From contig NZ_JAJUBB010000014.1 of NCBI RefSeq assembly GCF_028683135.1, forward strand, positions 1 through 64,000: DNA of 64,000 bases, given 5' to 3'. Below are positions 19,240 to 28,439 of this stretch, piece by piece. Positions within the stretch are counted from its first letter, which is position 1; each line of letters starts with the position of its first letter. The translations under genes were made by a program, and so were the position numbers. The notes beneath the pieces are model-generated. The model had not been told where the DNA came from. It did no database searches and saw only the letters and a list, made by a program, of their open reading frames with translations. Origin of the DNA: Enterovibrio qingdaonensis. Lineage in GTDB: Bacteria; Pseudomonadota; Gammaproteobacteria; Enterobacterales; Vibrionaceae.

Positions 19240-21036
19240 ATGAAGCACATTCGTAACTTTTCGATTATTGCCCACATTGACCACGGCAAATCGACCCTAT
19301 CAGACCGTTTGATTCAGGTTTGTGGCGGTCTTACCGACCGTGAAATGGCAGCACAGGTTCTGGATTCCATGGATCTGGAGCGCGAACGTGGTATCACCAT
19401 CAAAGCACAGAGTGTGACGCTGAATTATTCAGCGCAAGATGGGGAAACCTATCAGCTGAACTTCATCGATACCCCTGGACACGTTGACTTCTCTTACGAG
19501 GTTTCGCGTTCACTGGCGGCCTGTGAAGGTGCTTTGCTGGTGGTTGACGCAGGTCAGGGTGTTGAAGCTCAGACGCTGGCTAACTGTTACACCGCGATTG
19601 AAATGGACCTGGAAGTGGTGCCAATTCTGAACAAAATCGATTTGCCAGCTGCCGACCCTGATCGCGTAGCGGAAGAGATTGAAGACATCGTGGGTATTGA
19701 TGCGACTGAAGCGACCCGCTGTTCAGCGAAAACTGGCCTTGGCGTTGACCTGGTTCTGGAAGATATCGTAAGAAGCATTCCTGCTCCGGAAGGTGATCCA
19801 GAAGCACCGCTGCAAGCACTGATCATCGACTCATGGTTTGATAACTACTTGGGCGTTGTTTCTTTGGTTCGTATCAAAAATGGCGAACTGAAGAAAGGTG
19901 AAAAAATTAAAGTGATGAGCACCGGCCAAGTTTGGGGTGTTGATCGCATCGGTATCTTTACGCCGAAGCAAACAGATACACAAGCTCTCCGTACCGGTGA
20001 GGTAGGTTGGGTTGTCTGTGGTATCAAAGACATTCTTGGTGCGCCAGTAGGTGATACCTTGACGCTTGCGAAACACGGTGCAGAGACAGCATTGCCTGGC
20101 TTTAAGAAAGTAAAACCTCAGGTATACGCAGGTCTGTTCCCTGTGTCTTCTGATGATTACGAAAACTTCCGTGATGCGTTGGGCAAGCTTAGCCTGAACG
20201 ATGCATCCTTGTTCTATGAGCCAGAAAACTCTGCAGCTCTGGGCTTTGGTTTCCGTTGTGGTTTCCTTGGCATGCTGCACATGGAAATTATCCAAGAGCG
20301 TCTAGAGCGTGAATACAACCTGGATCTGATCACCACGGCACCGACAGTAGTGTACGAAGTGAAAAAGACCAACGGCGATACCCTTTATGTTGATAGCCCA
20401 GCGAAATTGCCTGCGGTTAACGACATTGAAATCATGGGTGAGCCAATTGCGCGCTGTAATATTCTGGTACCGTCTGAGTATCTGGGTAACGTTATCACCC
20501 TGTGTATCGAGAAGCGTGGCGTGCAGGTCGACATGGTTTACCACGGTAACCAAGTTGCGCTGACTTACGACATCCCAATGGCTGAAGTTGTTTTGGACTT
20601 CTTTGACCGTCTGAAATCAACATCACGCGGCTATGCGTCTTTGGATTACAACTTCCAGCGTTATGAAGCGTCAAACATGGTGCGTGTAGACGTGCTATTG
20701 AACGGCGACAACGTGGATGCATTGGCGATTATTACGCACAAAGACCAAGCTCAAACCCGTGGTCGTGATCTGGTTGAGAAGATGAAAGAATTCATCCCTC
20801 GTCAGCAATTCGATATCGCGATTCAGGCGGCTATCGGCAACCACATCATTGCCCGTTCTACGGTTAAGCAGCTTCGTAAAAACGTAACCGCGAAATGTTA
20901 CGGCGGTGACGTAAGCCGTAAGAAGAAACTGCTACAGAAGCAGAAAGAAGGTAAGAAGCGTATGAAGCAGATCGGTAACGTTGAGCTGCCTCAAGAAGCG
21001 TTCTTGGCAATTCTGCATGTAGGTAAAGATAAGTAA
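19240..21036 (+). CDS. lepA: Elongation factor 4 (LepA) GTPase
   Basis: A 598-residue ribosome-associated translational GTPase. The motifs AHIDHGKST (G1), ERGITIKAQ (G2), DTPGHVDF (G3) and NKIDLP (G4) are intact. EF-G-like domains and the LepA-specific C-terminal domain ([22 protein letters not shown]) follow. Length matches the family. It precedes lepB as usual, though the gap here is 112 bp and contains a hairpin. Confidence 0.97.
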   Translation: MKHIRNFSIIAHIDHGKSTLSDRLIQVCGGLTDREMAAQVLDSMDLERERGITIKAQSVTLNYSAQDGETYQLNFIDTPGHVDFSYEVSRSLAACEGALLVVDAGQGVEAQTLANCYTAIEMDLEVVPILNKIDLPAADPDRVAEEIEDIVGIDATEATRCSAKTGLGVDLVLEDIVRSIPAPEGDPEAPLQALIIDSWFDNYLGVVSLVRIKNGELKKGEKIKVMSTGQVWGVDRIGIFTPKQTDTQALRTGEVGWVVCGIKDILGAPVGDTLTLAKHGAETALPGFKKVKPQVYAGLFPVSSDDYENFRDALGKLSLNDASLFYEPENSAALGFGFRCGFLGMLHMEIIQERLEREYNLDLITTAPTVVYEVKKTNGDTLYVDSPAKLPAVNDIEIMGEPIARCNILVPSEYLGNVITLCIEKRGVQVDMVYHGNQVALTYDIPMAEVVLDFFDRLKSTSRGYASLDYNFQRYEASNMVRVDVLLNGDNVDALAIITHKDQAQTRGRDLVEKMKEFIPRQQFDIAIQAAIGNHIIARSTVKQLRKNVTAKCYGGDVSRKKKLLQKQKEGKKRMKQIGNVELPQEAFLAILHVGKDK

Positions 21037-21082
21037 CCTTAGCTTCGCATAACGCTGAATCGAGGTTTCAAAAAGTAAAAAT

Positions 21083-21110
21083 ACCTGACTTCTCAGAGGA
21101 GAAGTCAGGT
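21083..21110 (+). other. Perfect 12-bp hairpin upstream of lepB-rnc-era
   Basis: ACCTGACTTCTC and GAGAAGTCAGGT pair perfectly across a 4-nt loop. There is no T-run after it (AAAGAATAAAAAC follows), so it is unlikely to be a simple terminator. It lies 39 bp before the lepB start, in the leader of the operon that encodes RNase III. Confidence 0.7.
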
Positions 21111-21148
21111 AAAGAATAAAAACGGATTTGGAAGGTTAGGGGAACACA

Positions 21149-22048
21149 ATGGCTAATACTTTTTCGCTGATTTTGGTGCTCGTCACCCTGTTTACAGGGA
21201 TCATTTGGGCACTGGATAAATTTGTATGGGCACCACGTCGCCAACAAAAGGCAGCAGAAGTGCTACAGATGGAAAGCGGAGAAGTGAGTGAAGAGCAAGT
21301 AGCGAGTGTTGCTCCTCAGCCAAGCTGGATTGAAACCTCAGCGTCTGTGTTCCCAGTTATCGGCTTAGTTTTGGTTCTGCGCTCATTTATTTATGAGCCG
21401 TTCCAAATCCCGTCTGGTTCTATGATGCCGACTTTGCTGGTGGGAGACTTCATCCTTGTGGAGAAGTTTGCTTACGGCCTGAAAGATCCTGTGTTCCGTC
21501 ACCAGTTAATTGAAACGGGTGAGCCGGAGCGTGGTGATGTGGTGGTATTCAAATACCCACCACAACCTAGCATTGATTTTATCAAGCGAGTTGTCGGTTT
21601 GCCGGGCGATACCGTGCGTTACACCGATGACAAGCGTCTTTGTATTAAGAAGAAGGGCGAGTCTACCTGCGAGTTTGTGCCGGTAGACAATATCCATCAG
21701 AGCGAGTTTACACAACGAGGTGTTAACCTTATTCAAGCTGAAGAAGTTCTTGGTAAAGAACCACACGAGATTTTGGTGAATCCTTACATTCCAAACCAAA
21801 CGGGTCAGTACTACCCGACGCCTGGTCTGGGAGAGTGGGTTGTTCCACAGGGCCAATATTTTGTGATGGGCGATAACCGAGACAACAGTAAGGACAGCCG
21901 CTTCTGGGGATTTGTGCCTGAAGAAAATCTGGTGGGTAAAGCGGTCGGTATCTGGATCAGTTTTGAATTTGATGAACAAGGCGACAGCTTCTTGCCGTCT
22001 TGGGTACCTGTCGGCGTGCGGTTTAACCGCATCGGCGGCATTGATTAA
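21149..22048 (+). CDS. lepB: Signal peptidase I
   Basis: A 299-residue inner-membrane serine/lysine protease that removes signal peptides from exported proteins. Two membrane segments (about residues 5-25 and 64-82) precede the periplasmic catalytic domain. The catalytic Ser is in PSGSMMPTL, and the general-base Lys is in [11 protein letters not shown]. Box E ([12 protein letters not shown]) is intact. It is followed after 11 bp by rnc, and the lepB-rnc-era order is typical. Confidence 0.96.
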   Translation: MANTFSLILVLVTLFTGIIWALDKFVWAPRRQQKAAEVLQMESGEVSEEQVASVAPQPSWIETSASVFPVIGLVLVLRSFIYEPFQIPSGSMMPTLLVGDFILVEKFAYGLKDPVFRHQLIETGEPERGDVVVFKYPPQPSIDFIKRVVGLPGDTVRYTDDKRLCIKKKGESTCEFVPVDNIHQSEFTQRGVNLIQAEEVLGKEPHEILVNPYIPNQTGQYYPTPGLGEWVVPQGQYFVMGDNRDNSKDSRFWGFVPEENLVGKAVGIWISFEFDEQGDSFLPSWVPVGVRFNRIGGID

Positions 22049-22059
22049 CTTGGAACGAC

Positions 22060-22734
22060 ATGACAACACCAACAAATAAATTGCAGCGTCGTATCGGCTA
22101 TGAATTTAGCGATGCGGCGCTTCTTAGTCTCTCCCTGACTCACCGAAGCGCAAGTGGTAACCACAACGAGCGCTTGGAGTTTCTAGGTGATTCTATTTTG
22201 AGTTTCGTTATTGCTGACGATCTCTACCATCGTTTCCCGAACGTTGATGAAGGTGACATGAGCCGTATGCGTGCAACGCTGGTTCGTGGTAACACGCTGG
22301 CCGAACTGGGCCGCGAGTTTGATCTTGGTGACGTATTGCAATTGGGCCCGGGTGAGTTGAAAAGTGGTGGTTTCCGCCGCGACTCAATTCTGGCCGATGC
22401 GGTAGAAGCCATTATCGGTGCTATCTATCTCGACAGCGATCTGGAAACGGTACGTGGAATTGTGCTGGGTTGGTATAAAGAGCGTCTGGAAACTATTCAG
22501 CCAGGTGCGAACCAAAAAGACCCGAAAACACGTCTACAGGAATTCCTGCAAGGACGTCGCAAGCCACTACCTGCCTATAATGTAATTAAAGTGCAGGGTG
22601 AAGCACACAACCAACAGTTCACGGTTGAGTGTGAAGTCGCAGGTCTGGATCGACCTGTAGTCGGTAAAGGCAGCAGTCGACGCAAGGCTGAGCAAGCGGC
22701 TGCAGAACTGGCATTAGAAAAGCTGGATTCATGA
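22060..22734 (+). CDS. rnc: Ribonuclease III
   Basis: A 224-residue double-stranded-RNA endonuclease that processes rRNA precursors and structured mRNA leaders. The catalytic signature [11 protein letters not shown] is at about residues 38-48. The double-stranded-RNA-binding domain occupies the last 70 residues ([13 protein letters not shown] ... [18 protein letters not shown]). The stop overlaps the era start by four bases. Confidence 0.97.
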   Translation: MTTPTNKLQRRIGYEFSDAALLSLSLTHRSASGNHNERLEFLGDSILSFVIADDLYHRFPNVDEGDMSRMRATLVRGNTLAELGREFDLGDVLQLGPGELKSGGFRRDSILADAVEAIIGAIYLDSDLETVRGIVLGWYKERLETIQPGANQKDPKTRLQEFLQGRRKPLPAYNVIKVQGEAHNQQFTVECEVAGLDRPVVGKGSSRRKAEQAAAELALEKLDS

Positions 22735-23645
22735 CAGATACGCAGCAAACACACCACTGTGGCTTTATTGCCATTGTAGGTCGCCCGAATGTAGGCAAAT
22801 CGACACTTCTGAATCGATTAGTTGGTCAGAAGCTATCAATTACGTCGCGCAAACCACAAACCACGCGTCACCGTATCATGGGTGTTGATACCCGTGACGG
22901 TTTCCAAGCGGTTTACGTGGACACGCCGGGACTTCACATTGAAGAAAAGCGTACCATCAACCGATTGATGAACCGTGCAGCTTCAAGCTCACTGACCGAC
23001 GTTGAATTGGTATTGTTCCTGGTCGATGGCACGGTTTGGACCGCAGATGACGAAATGGTATTAAACAAGCTCAAGAAATCTGGGCTGCCTGTCGTATTGC
23101 TGATCAACAAAGTGGATAACGTTAAAGAGAAAAGCGAACTGTTTCCGCATCTGCAAGTGCTGAGCGAGAAAATGGACTTCGTTGATGTTGTACCGGTTTC
23201 AGCGAAGAGCGGTAAAAACATTGACGTGGTTGAGAAACTGGTTCGTGAGCACTTGCCTGAAGGTCAGTGGTACTTCCCAGAAGAATACGTGACCGACCGT
23301 TCTCAGCGTTTTATGGCCTCTGAAATCATCCGTGAAAAACTGATGCGATTCACCGGTGATGAACTGCCCTATTCGGTGACAGTAGAGATCGAACGCTTTG
23401 ACTACAACCCAGAAACTGACGGTTTTGAAATCAACGGTTTGATCTTGGTTGAGCGTAGCGGCCAGAAGAAAATGGTGATCGGTAAAGGTGGCGAGAAAAT
23501 CAAAACCATCGGCCGTGAAGCGCGTCTGGACATGCAAGATCTGTTCGACCGTAAGGTTTACCTCGAACTTTGGGTAAAAGTGAAATCGGGCTGGGCTGAT
23601 GACGAGCGTGCACTGCGCAGTCTTGGCTACATCGACGATCTATAA
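22731..23645 (+). CDS. era: Ribosome-assembly GTPase Era
   Basis: A 304-residue GTPase needed for 16S rRNA 3'-end maturation and 30S assembly. The G1 motif [10 protein letters not shown]3 DTPGLH and G4 NKVD are present, and the C-terminal KH RNA-binding domain contains [11 protein letters not shown]. It overlaps rnc by ATGA, so the two are translationally coupled. Confidence 0.97.
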   Translation: MTDTQQTHHCGFIAIVGRPNVGKSTLLNRLVGQKLSITSRKPQTTRHRIMGVDTRDGFQAVYVDTPGLHIEEKRTINRLMNRAASSSLTDVELVLFLVDGTVWTADDEMVLNKLKKSGLPVVLLINKVDNVKEKSELFPHLQVLSEKMDFVDVVPVSAKSGKNIDVVEKLVREHLPEGQWYFPEEYVTDRSQRFMASEIIREKLMRFTGDELPYSVTVEIERFDYNPETDGFEINGLILVERSGQKKMVIGKGGEKIKTIGREARLDMQDLFDRKVYLELWVKVKSGWADDERALRSLGYIDDL

Positions 23646-23681
23646 GCCGAGATACGTAACATAGAAAACATCAGGAGCAAT

Positions 23682-24395
23682 ATGGAAGGCTTGCAGCGCT
23701 GCTTTGTTCTGCACTCACGCCCTTACAGTGAGACCAGCCTTATTCTGGATGTTTTTAGCGAAAACCACGGGCGAGTCAGCATTATGGCGAAAGGTGCCCG
23801 TGGTAAGCGCTCCCCGCTTAAAGGGGCTTTGCAGCCCTTTACACCTCTGCTAATGAAATGGTCCGGCCGTGGCGAAATGCGTACATTGCGTCAAGCGGAA
23901 GCCATGGGCTTAGCTATCCCACTCTCCGGTAATGCGCTCTTTTCTGGTTTCTATCTCAACGAGATACTCAGCCGAGTGGTTGAGCAGGAAACGGGATACC
24001 ACCAACTTTTCTATGACTATGTAACGGCACTGACAGAGCTTGCTCAACACAGCAACCCTGAACCAGCCCTGCGCCGCTTTGAACTCGCCCTGCTTGATTC
24101 ATTGGGGTATGGCGTGGACTTTCTGCACTGCGCCGGTAGTGGGGAATCTGTTGATGAATCCATGACGTACATTTTTCGAGAGCAACAGGGGTTTGTCGCG
24201 TCGTTAATGAAAAGCAGTAACCTCGCATTTACTGGCAGTGACCTGCTCGCATTGGCGTCTCGCCAGTTTACGACCCGCGAACAGTTAAAAGCGGCGAAAC
24301 GCTTTACACGGCTGGCACTCAAGCCTTATCTTGGTTCAAAGCCTCTCAAAAGCAGAGAGCTATTTTTGTTAAGAACAAGGAAATCAACGCAATGA
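23682..24395 (+). CDS. recO: DNA repair protein RecO
   Basis: A 237-residue recombination mediator that helps load RecA on SSB-coated gaps (RecFOR pathway). The N-terminal OB-fold ([24 protein letters not shown] ... [17 protein letters not shown]) and the helical C-terminal domain are typical. Its presence matters for the unusual recA situation at the right end of the window. It overlaps pdxJ by four bases. Confidence 0.93.
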   Translation: MEGLQRCFVLHSRPYSETSLILDVFSENHGRVSIMAKGARGKRSPLKGALQPFTPLLMKWSGRGEMRTLRQAEAMGLAIPLSGNALFSGFYLNEILSRVVEQETGYHQLFYDYVTALTELAQHSNPEPALRRFELALLDSLGYGVDFLHCAGSGESVDESMTYIFREQQGFVASLMKSSNLAFTGSDLLALASRQFTTREQLKAAKRFTRLALKPYLGSKPLKSRELFLLRTRKSTQ

Positions 24396-25123
24396 ATACC
24401 ATTTACCTGGGCGTGAATATTGACCATGTGGCGACTGTTCGTAATGCGCGTGGCACGAAGTACCCTGATCCAGTCCATGCGGCGGAAATTGCCGAGCGTG
24501 CGGGTGCTGATGGTATCACTGTCCACTTGCGTGAAGATCGCCGTCATATCAAAGATCGTGATGTTTACATTCTGCGTGACACACTTCAAACGCGTATGAA
24601 CCTAGAAATGGCCGTGACGGATGAAATGGTAAACATCGCATTGGATGTGAAGCCTGCGTATGTGTGTCTGGTGCCAGAAAAGCGTGAAGAGTTGACCACT
24701 GAAGGCGGTCTGGATGTGGCTGGCCAGCTTGAGAAAATCAAAGCGGCAACAGAGACACTGAATGCAGCAGGCATCAAGGTTTCTTTGTTCATTGATGCTG
24801 ACCGTACGCAAATTGATGCGGCAAAAGCGTGTGGTGCACCGTTTATTGAATTGCATACCGGTGCTTACGCTGAGGCAGAAACGGAAGAAGACATGCAAGC
24901 AGAGCTGAAGAAAATCGCAGCTGCTGCAAGCTACGCGCATGACTTGGGTATCAAAGTGAACGCGGGTCATGGCTTGACGTACCACAACGTTACGCCAATC
25001 GCGAAAATTCCAGAAATCTACGAATTGAACATTGGTCACGCCATCATCGGTCGTGCGGTATTTGACGGCCTACCTAAAGCAGTAGCAGACATGAAAGCTA
25101 TCATGCAGGACGCGCGTCGTTAA
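24392..25123 (+). CDS. pdxJ: Pyridoxine 5'-phosphate synthase
   Basis: A 243-residue TIM-barrel enzyme that condenses 1-deoxyxylulose 5-phosphate with 3-amino-2-oxopropyl phosphate in vitamin B6 synthesis. The start [26 protein letters not shown], and the C-terminal [13 protein letters not shown] are diagnostic. It is flanked by four-base (recO) and one-base (acpS) overlaps, so recO-pdxJ-acpS is one operon. Confidence 0.97.
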   Translation: MNTIYLGVNIDHVATVRNARGTKYPDPVHAAEIAERAGADGITVHLREDRRHIKDRDVYILRDTLQTRMNLEMAVTDEMVNIALDVKPAYVCLVPEKREELTTEGGLDVAGQLEKIKAATETLNAAGIKVSLFIDADRTQIDAAKACGAPFIELHTGAYAEAETEEDMQAELKKIAAAASYAHDLGIKVNAGHGLTYHNVTPIAKIPEIYELNIGHAIIGRAVFDGLPKAVADMKAIMQDARR

Positions 25124-25512
25124 TGGCCGTCGTTGGTTTAGGTACTGACATTGCTGAAATCGGGCGATTTGAAACCATTATTGCCCGAAATACGGGGGAG
25201 GCGTTCGCGCAGCGTGTCCTCACGTCATCTGAGCTAGAAAAGTATCAACAAACCAAGCAGAAAGCCCGTTATCTTGCCAAGCGTTTTGCTGCGAAAGAAG
25301 CCGCGTCTAAAGCGTTGGGTACTGGGATTGCCTGTGGCGTGACATTTCACGACTTTGATGTCACCAACGACGAGCATGGCAAGCCAATATTGACCTTGTC
25401 GGGTGTTGCCAAGGAGATTGCGGACAGTCATGGCGTTAACAATGTTATGCTGACCATCGCAGATGAAAAGCGGTACGCCGTTGCAACTGTGCTTCTTGAA
25501 CGTACCGTGTAG
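25123..25512 (+). CDS. acpS: Holo-acyl-carrier-protein synthase
   Basis: A 129-residue phosphopantetheinyl transferase that activates acyl carrier protein. Signature segments are [13 protein letters not shown] at the N-terminus and [15 protein letters not shown]. Besides fatty-acid ACP it could also prime the ACP of the neighbouring aryl-polyene-like operon; that is an inference from position only. The stop is 27 bp before a terminator shared with that convergent operon. Confidence 0.95.
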   Translation: MAVVGLGTDIAEIGRFETIIARNTGEAFAQRVLTSSELEKYQQTKQKARYLAKRFAAKEAASKALGTGIACGVTFHDFDVTNDEHGKPILTLSGVAKEIADSHGVNNVMLTIADEKRYAVATVLLERTV

Positions 25513-25538
25513 TGACGTGGTAGTGAAAGAATAAAAAG

Positions 25539-25565
25539 AACGCCCGCATGATGCGGGCGTTTTTG
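25539..25565. terminator. Bidirectional terminator between acpS and the polyene-like operon
   Basis: AACGCCCGCAT / ATGCGGGCGTT near-perfect palindrome followed by T5. A-rich sequence on the left gives a T-run on the minus strand as well. Confidence 0.9.
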
Positions 25566-25566
25566 T

Positions 25567-26799
25567 TTACCCAGTATAACGCTTGAAAACGATAGACGTA
25601 TTCACGCCGCCAAATGCGAAGTTATTGCTCATGATGTATTCGCAATCGATATGACGTTCTTCTCCACGGATGTAATCCAAGTCTCCACAAGCAGGGTCGA
25701 CATTGTCGAGATTCAAGGTCGGGCTGAACCAACCATTGTTCATCATTTCAATCGCAAGCCACGCTTCGATTGCGCCACAAGCCCCCAGCGTATGGCCAAA
25801 GTAACTCTTCAATGAGCTGATTGGCATACGTGGCCCAAATACATTTGCCGTGGCTTGGGTTTCGGCAATGTCCCCTTTGCTGGTTGCCGTACCATGCGCG
25901 GATACATAGCCAATTTGGTTAGCGGATACCCCAGCATTTTTCAGGGCGTTTTCCATACAAATTTGCATGGTTTCCATCTGAGGATCAGTGATATGCGCAG
26001 CATCGCAATTGCTGGCAAAACCGACGATTTCTGCATAGATGGTGGCACCCCGTGCTTTGGCATGTTCATAGTCTTCCAGTACTAATGAACCCGCGCCTTC
26101 ACCAATGACAATTCCATCTCGATTGATATCAAACGGACGCGGTGTTGCTTCTGGCGTGTCATTTTTCTGGCTGGTGGCATACAAGGTATCAAATACCGCA
26201 GGTTGGGTCGGGCAAAGCTCATCGGCACCACCAGCAACCATGGCAGTCTGGTAACCATGTTTGATGGCTTCATAAGAATAACCAATCGCCTGACTGCCTG
26301 ACGTGCAGGCACTGCTGGTTGGAATGACACGGCCACGAAGACCAAAGAAAAGACCCACATTTACGGCTGTTGTTGCGGGCATCATTTGTACATAGGTATT
26401 GGCCGTAATCGCTTCAGTCGTCTTCTGTTCCATCATGATGGAGAAAGCTCTTGAAGGGCCATTACTACCGGTCGACGAGCCAAATGCGACGCCAGTTTGC
26501 CCATTATTGAGCACATCCATGCCCATGAGCCCTGATTGAATGAGTGCAAGTTCACTGGCTACGGTTGAATACTTCGCCACCAAACCCATAGATCGAACTT
26601 GTTTCCGACCATAGTGCTTGGGCAGAATAAATTCATCTAGAGGTGCGGTTAAACGGGTGTTGAGTCCGCTATATTGCTCAAGGGACTCTGTATATTTGAC
26701 CGCATTTTTGTGCTCGCGAAGGCGAGACGATACGGCATCCCAGTTGTTCCCGAATGCGGTGACACCCGCCATTCCGGTAACGACTACACGTCTATTCAT
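25567..26799 (-). CDS. Beta-ketoacyl-ACP synthase of an aryl-polyene-like pathway
   Basis: A 410-residue FabF-type condensing enzyme. The catalytic triad is complete: Cys165 in TSSACTSGSQ, His302 in AHGTATS, and His336 in YFGHTLGACG. In aryl polyene (APE) clusters such an enzyme pairs with a second ketosynthase or chain-length factor; no partner is visible here. It is the last gene of a tightly packed operon, overlapping the reductase by four bases. Predicted role: extension of an aryl-acyl starter with malonyl units on the cluster ACP. The final product is not known from sequence. Confidence 0.85.
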   Translation of the reverse strand: MNRRVVVTGMAGVTAFGNNWDAVSSRLREHKNAVKYTESLEQYSGLNTRLTAPLDEFILPKHYGRKQVRSMGLVAKYSTVASELALIQSGLMGMDVLNNGQTGVAFGSSTGSNGPSRAFSIMMEQKTTEAITANTYVQMMPATTAVNVGLFFGLRGRVIPTSSACTSGSQAIGYSYEAIKHGYQTAMVAGGADELCPTQPAVFDTLYATSQKNDTPEATPRPFDINRDGIVIGEGAGSLVLEDYEHAKARGATIYAEIVGFASNCDAAHITDPQMETMQICMENALKNAGVSANQIGYVSAHGTATSKGDIAETQATANVFGPRMPISSLKSYFGHTLGACGAIEAWLAIEMMNNGWFSPTLNLDNVDPACGDLDYIRGEERHIDCEYIMSNNFAFGGVNTSIVFKRYTG

Positions 26800-27521
26800 C
26801 GAAAACCTCCATTGATAGAAATGACTTGTCGGGTGACATAGCTGGCTGCATCTGACATTAAAAAGGCAACCACATTGGCAACCTCTTCAGGTGTTCCCAT
26901 TCGATTAAGGGCGATGTCAGGCAGGGCTTTAGCAAGGATCCTTTCGTCTATCATGCCCGTGTCTATTAACCCAGGTGCGACGCAGTTGACGGTGATGTTG
27001 CGTTTTCCAAGCTCCATGGCCAGTGCTTTTGTTGCGCCGATAATGCCTGCTTTTGCTGCGCTGTAGTTTGTTTGTCCTGGGTTGCCAATAAGTCCAGAAA
27101 CGGATGACATGGTGATGATTCGTCCGCCAGTGCGCAGGCGAATCATGGGCATAACAATGGGGTGTATGACGTTGTAGAAGCTATCGAGATTGGTATGGAC
27201 AACACCATCCCATTCTTCTTCAGTCATTGCTGGAAATGCGGTGTCAGCGGTTACTCCCGCGTTGTTGACTACGCCGTAATAGGCTCCATAGGCCTCAATG
27301 TCATTCTCTATACACGTTCGACATTCTTCACGATTGCGTATATCGAAACGTACGATGCGTCCAGAACGACCGATTTCTTCGATGGCCGTGAGCGTCTCTC
27401 TTGCTCCGGCTTCGTCGTTACCGTAGTGGACAACGATATCAAAGCCCGCAGTTGCCAGTGTGATTGCAATGGCTCGCCCGATACCTTTACTGGCACCTGT
27501 GACCAGAACTGTGCGTGTCAT
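26796..27521 (-). CDS. 3-oxoacyl-ACP reductase (FabG-like) of the polyene-like operon
   Basis: A 241-residue short-chain dehydrogenase. The cofactor motif TGASKGIG (residues 8-15), NNAG (86-89) and the Tyr153/Lys157 pair in NYSAAKAG are intact. The C-terminus with INGG is FabG-like. It would reduce the 3-keto group after each condensation. Four-base overlaps with both neighbours indicate coupled translation. Housekeeping fabG normally sits in the fab operon, so this is a dedicated copy. Confidence 0.88.
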   Translation of the reverse strand: MTRTVLVTGASKGIGRAIAITLATAGFDIVVHYGNDEAGARETLTAIEEIGRSGRIVRFDIRNREECRTCIENDIEAYGAYYGVVNNAGVTADTAFPAMTEEEWDGVVHTNLDSFYNVIHPIVMPMIRLRTGGRIITMSSVSGLIGNPGQTNYSAAKAGIIGATKALAMELGKRNITVNCVAPGLIDTGMIDERILAKALPDIALNRMGTPEEVANVVAFLMSDAASYVTRQVISINGGFR

Positions 27522-27994
27522 GCTGGTACTCCTTTTGTCATTTTACTGAGTGCTTCAGGTGAGGGCTCATAGGTGCTCAACTGGCACGTGGCGACCTCAA
27601 TACCGTTCAACTCAATATGGCAACCGAACACGGACATCCCGCCATCGCTCATGATTTCTTCGACAAAGATGTCGAGTGTCTTGTCGACGGGGAAATGCGG
27701 CACGGTTGCTTTGTACTGTCGGCTTCCAACTAGGAATCCGATTGCGGGAGACTTTCCCGCCAGAAAGTCTTGATAGCCAGCCCACGTTGCGATGGTTTGC
27801 GCCATCAACTCGATGCCTACCCAAGCGGGTATACCTTGCAGGGAAGCATCAAAAAAATGATGTTCTCTGGTTGGTATCGCTTGGCAATGTGCATGGGCTT
27901 TATCCGCATAGATCAGCTCATCCACGAGCAACATGGGGGCTCTATGAGGCACCAAGGAAGCGATTGGTGGATACGTAGTTTGGGTGTCAGTCAT
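27518..27994 (-). CDS. Hotdog-fold 3-hydroxyacyl-ACP dehydratase, ApeP-like
   Basis: A 158-residue protein with the hotdog dehydratase hallmark LVPHRAPMLLVDEL (His17) and a long central helix region (GIPAWVGIELMAQTIATWAGYQ). This resembles the ApeP/FabZ-like dehydratases of aryl polyene clusters. The ATG at 27994, overlapping the thioesterase end by 8 bp, gives MTDTQTTYPP. An upstream in-frame start would add 14 residues lying inside the thioesterase gene. Predicted role: removal of water to form the conjugated double bonds. Confidence 0.82.
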   Translation of the reverse strand: MTDTQTTYPPIASLVPHRAPMLLVDELIYADKAHAHCQAIPTREHHFFDASLQGIPAWVGIELMAQTIATWAGYQDFLAGKSPAIGFLVGSRQYKATVPHFPVDKTLDIFVEEIMSDGGMSVFGCHIELNGIEVATCQLSTYEPSPEALSKMTKGVPA

Positions 27995-28439
27995 GAAAGA
28001 TGTCCCCCAATTCTTTAGAGAGCGCAGCGTACGCAAGCAGCTTCTCTTTTAGCACTGAAGGGGCAGCAAATTGCATTTCTTGCCCCTCAATGGTGACAGG
28101 AACTTGGACCGTGTGCGCTTTACACATTCGTTGATTGGCAGCGTTCAAGATCACGTAGTCGACTTTCAGGCGGTTTTCCCATTCGGCGAGTGTTGCAACC
28201 ACCCGGATCGGTTGGTTGTAATCAATGGCACGAATATAACGAACGTGCGCATCAACAACTGGCCATACGTAACCCGAGGCCTCCATGGCACGATAGCCAT
28301 AGTCAATTTTTTCCATGAGCAAGCGACGAGCTTCTTCAAAATAGCGAAAGTAATTGCCGTGATAGACGACCCCCATGGGGTCGGCATCTTGAAAGGCAGT
28401 GACTAGCTTTGCTTCAGCGCGCAAGCGAATGGTTGTCAT
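27987..28439 (-). CDS. Acyl-CoA/ACP thioesterase (4HBT hotdog)
   Basis: A 150-residue hotdog thioesterase with the 4-hydroxybenzoyl-CoA thioesterase signature DADPMGVVYHGNYFRYFEEAR at residues 18-38. This type (ApeK in E. coli APE clusters) is thought to release or edit acyl chains. It overlaps the ammonia-lyase stop by four bases. Confidence 0.83.
   Translation of the reverse strand: MTTIRLRAEAKLVTAFQDADPMGVVYHGNYFRYFEEARRLLMEKIDYGYRAMEASGYVWPVVDAHVRYIRAIDYNQPIRVVATLAEWENRLKVDYVILNAANQRMCKAHTVQVPVTIEGQEMQFAAPSVLKEKLLAYAALSKELGDIFHD

Noticed and set aside
19831-20295. Long antisense reading frame across lepA
   Set aside because: It is the shadow of a strongly biased coding gene; its translation is Cys/His-rich with no family resemblance and no ribosome-binding site. 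Similar shadows across pgk, fbaA, mscS, pyrG and eno were dropped for the same reason.
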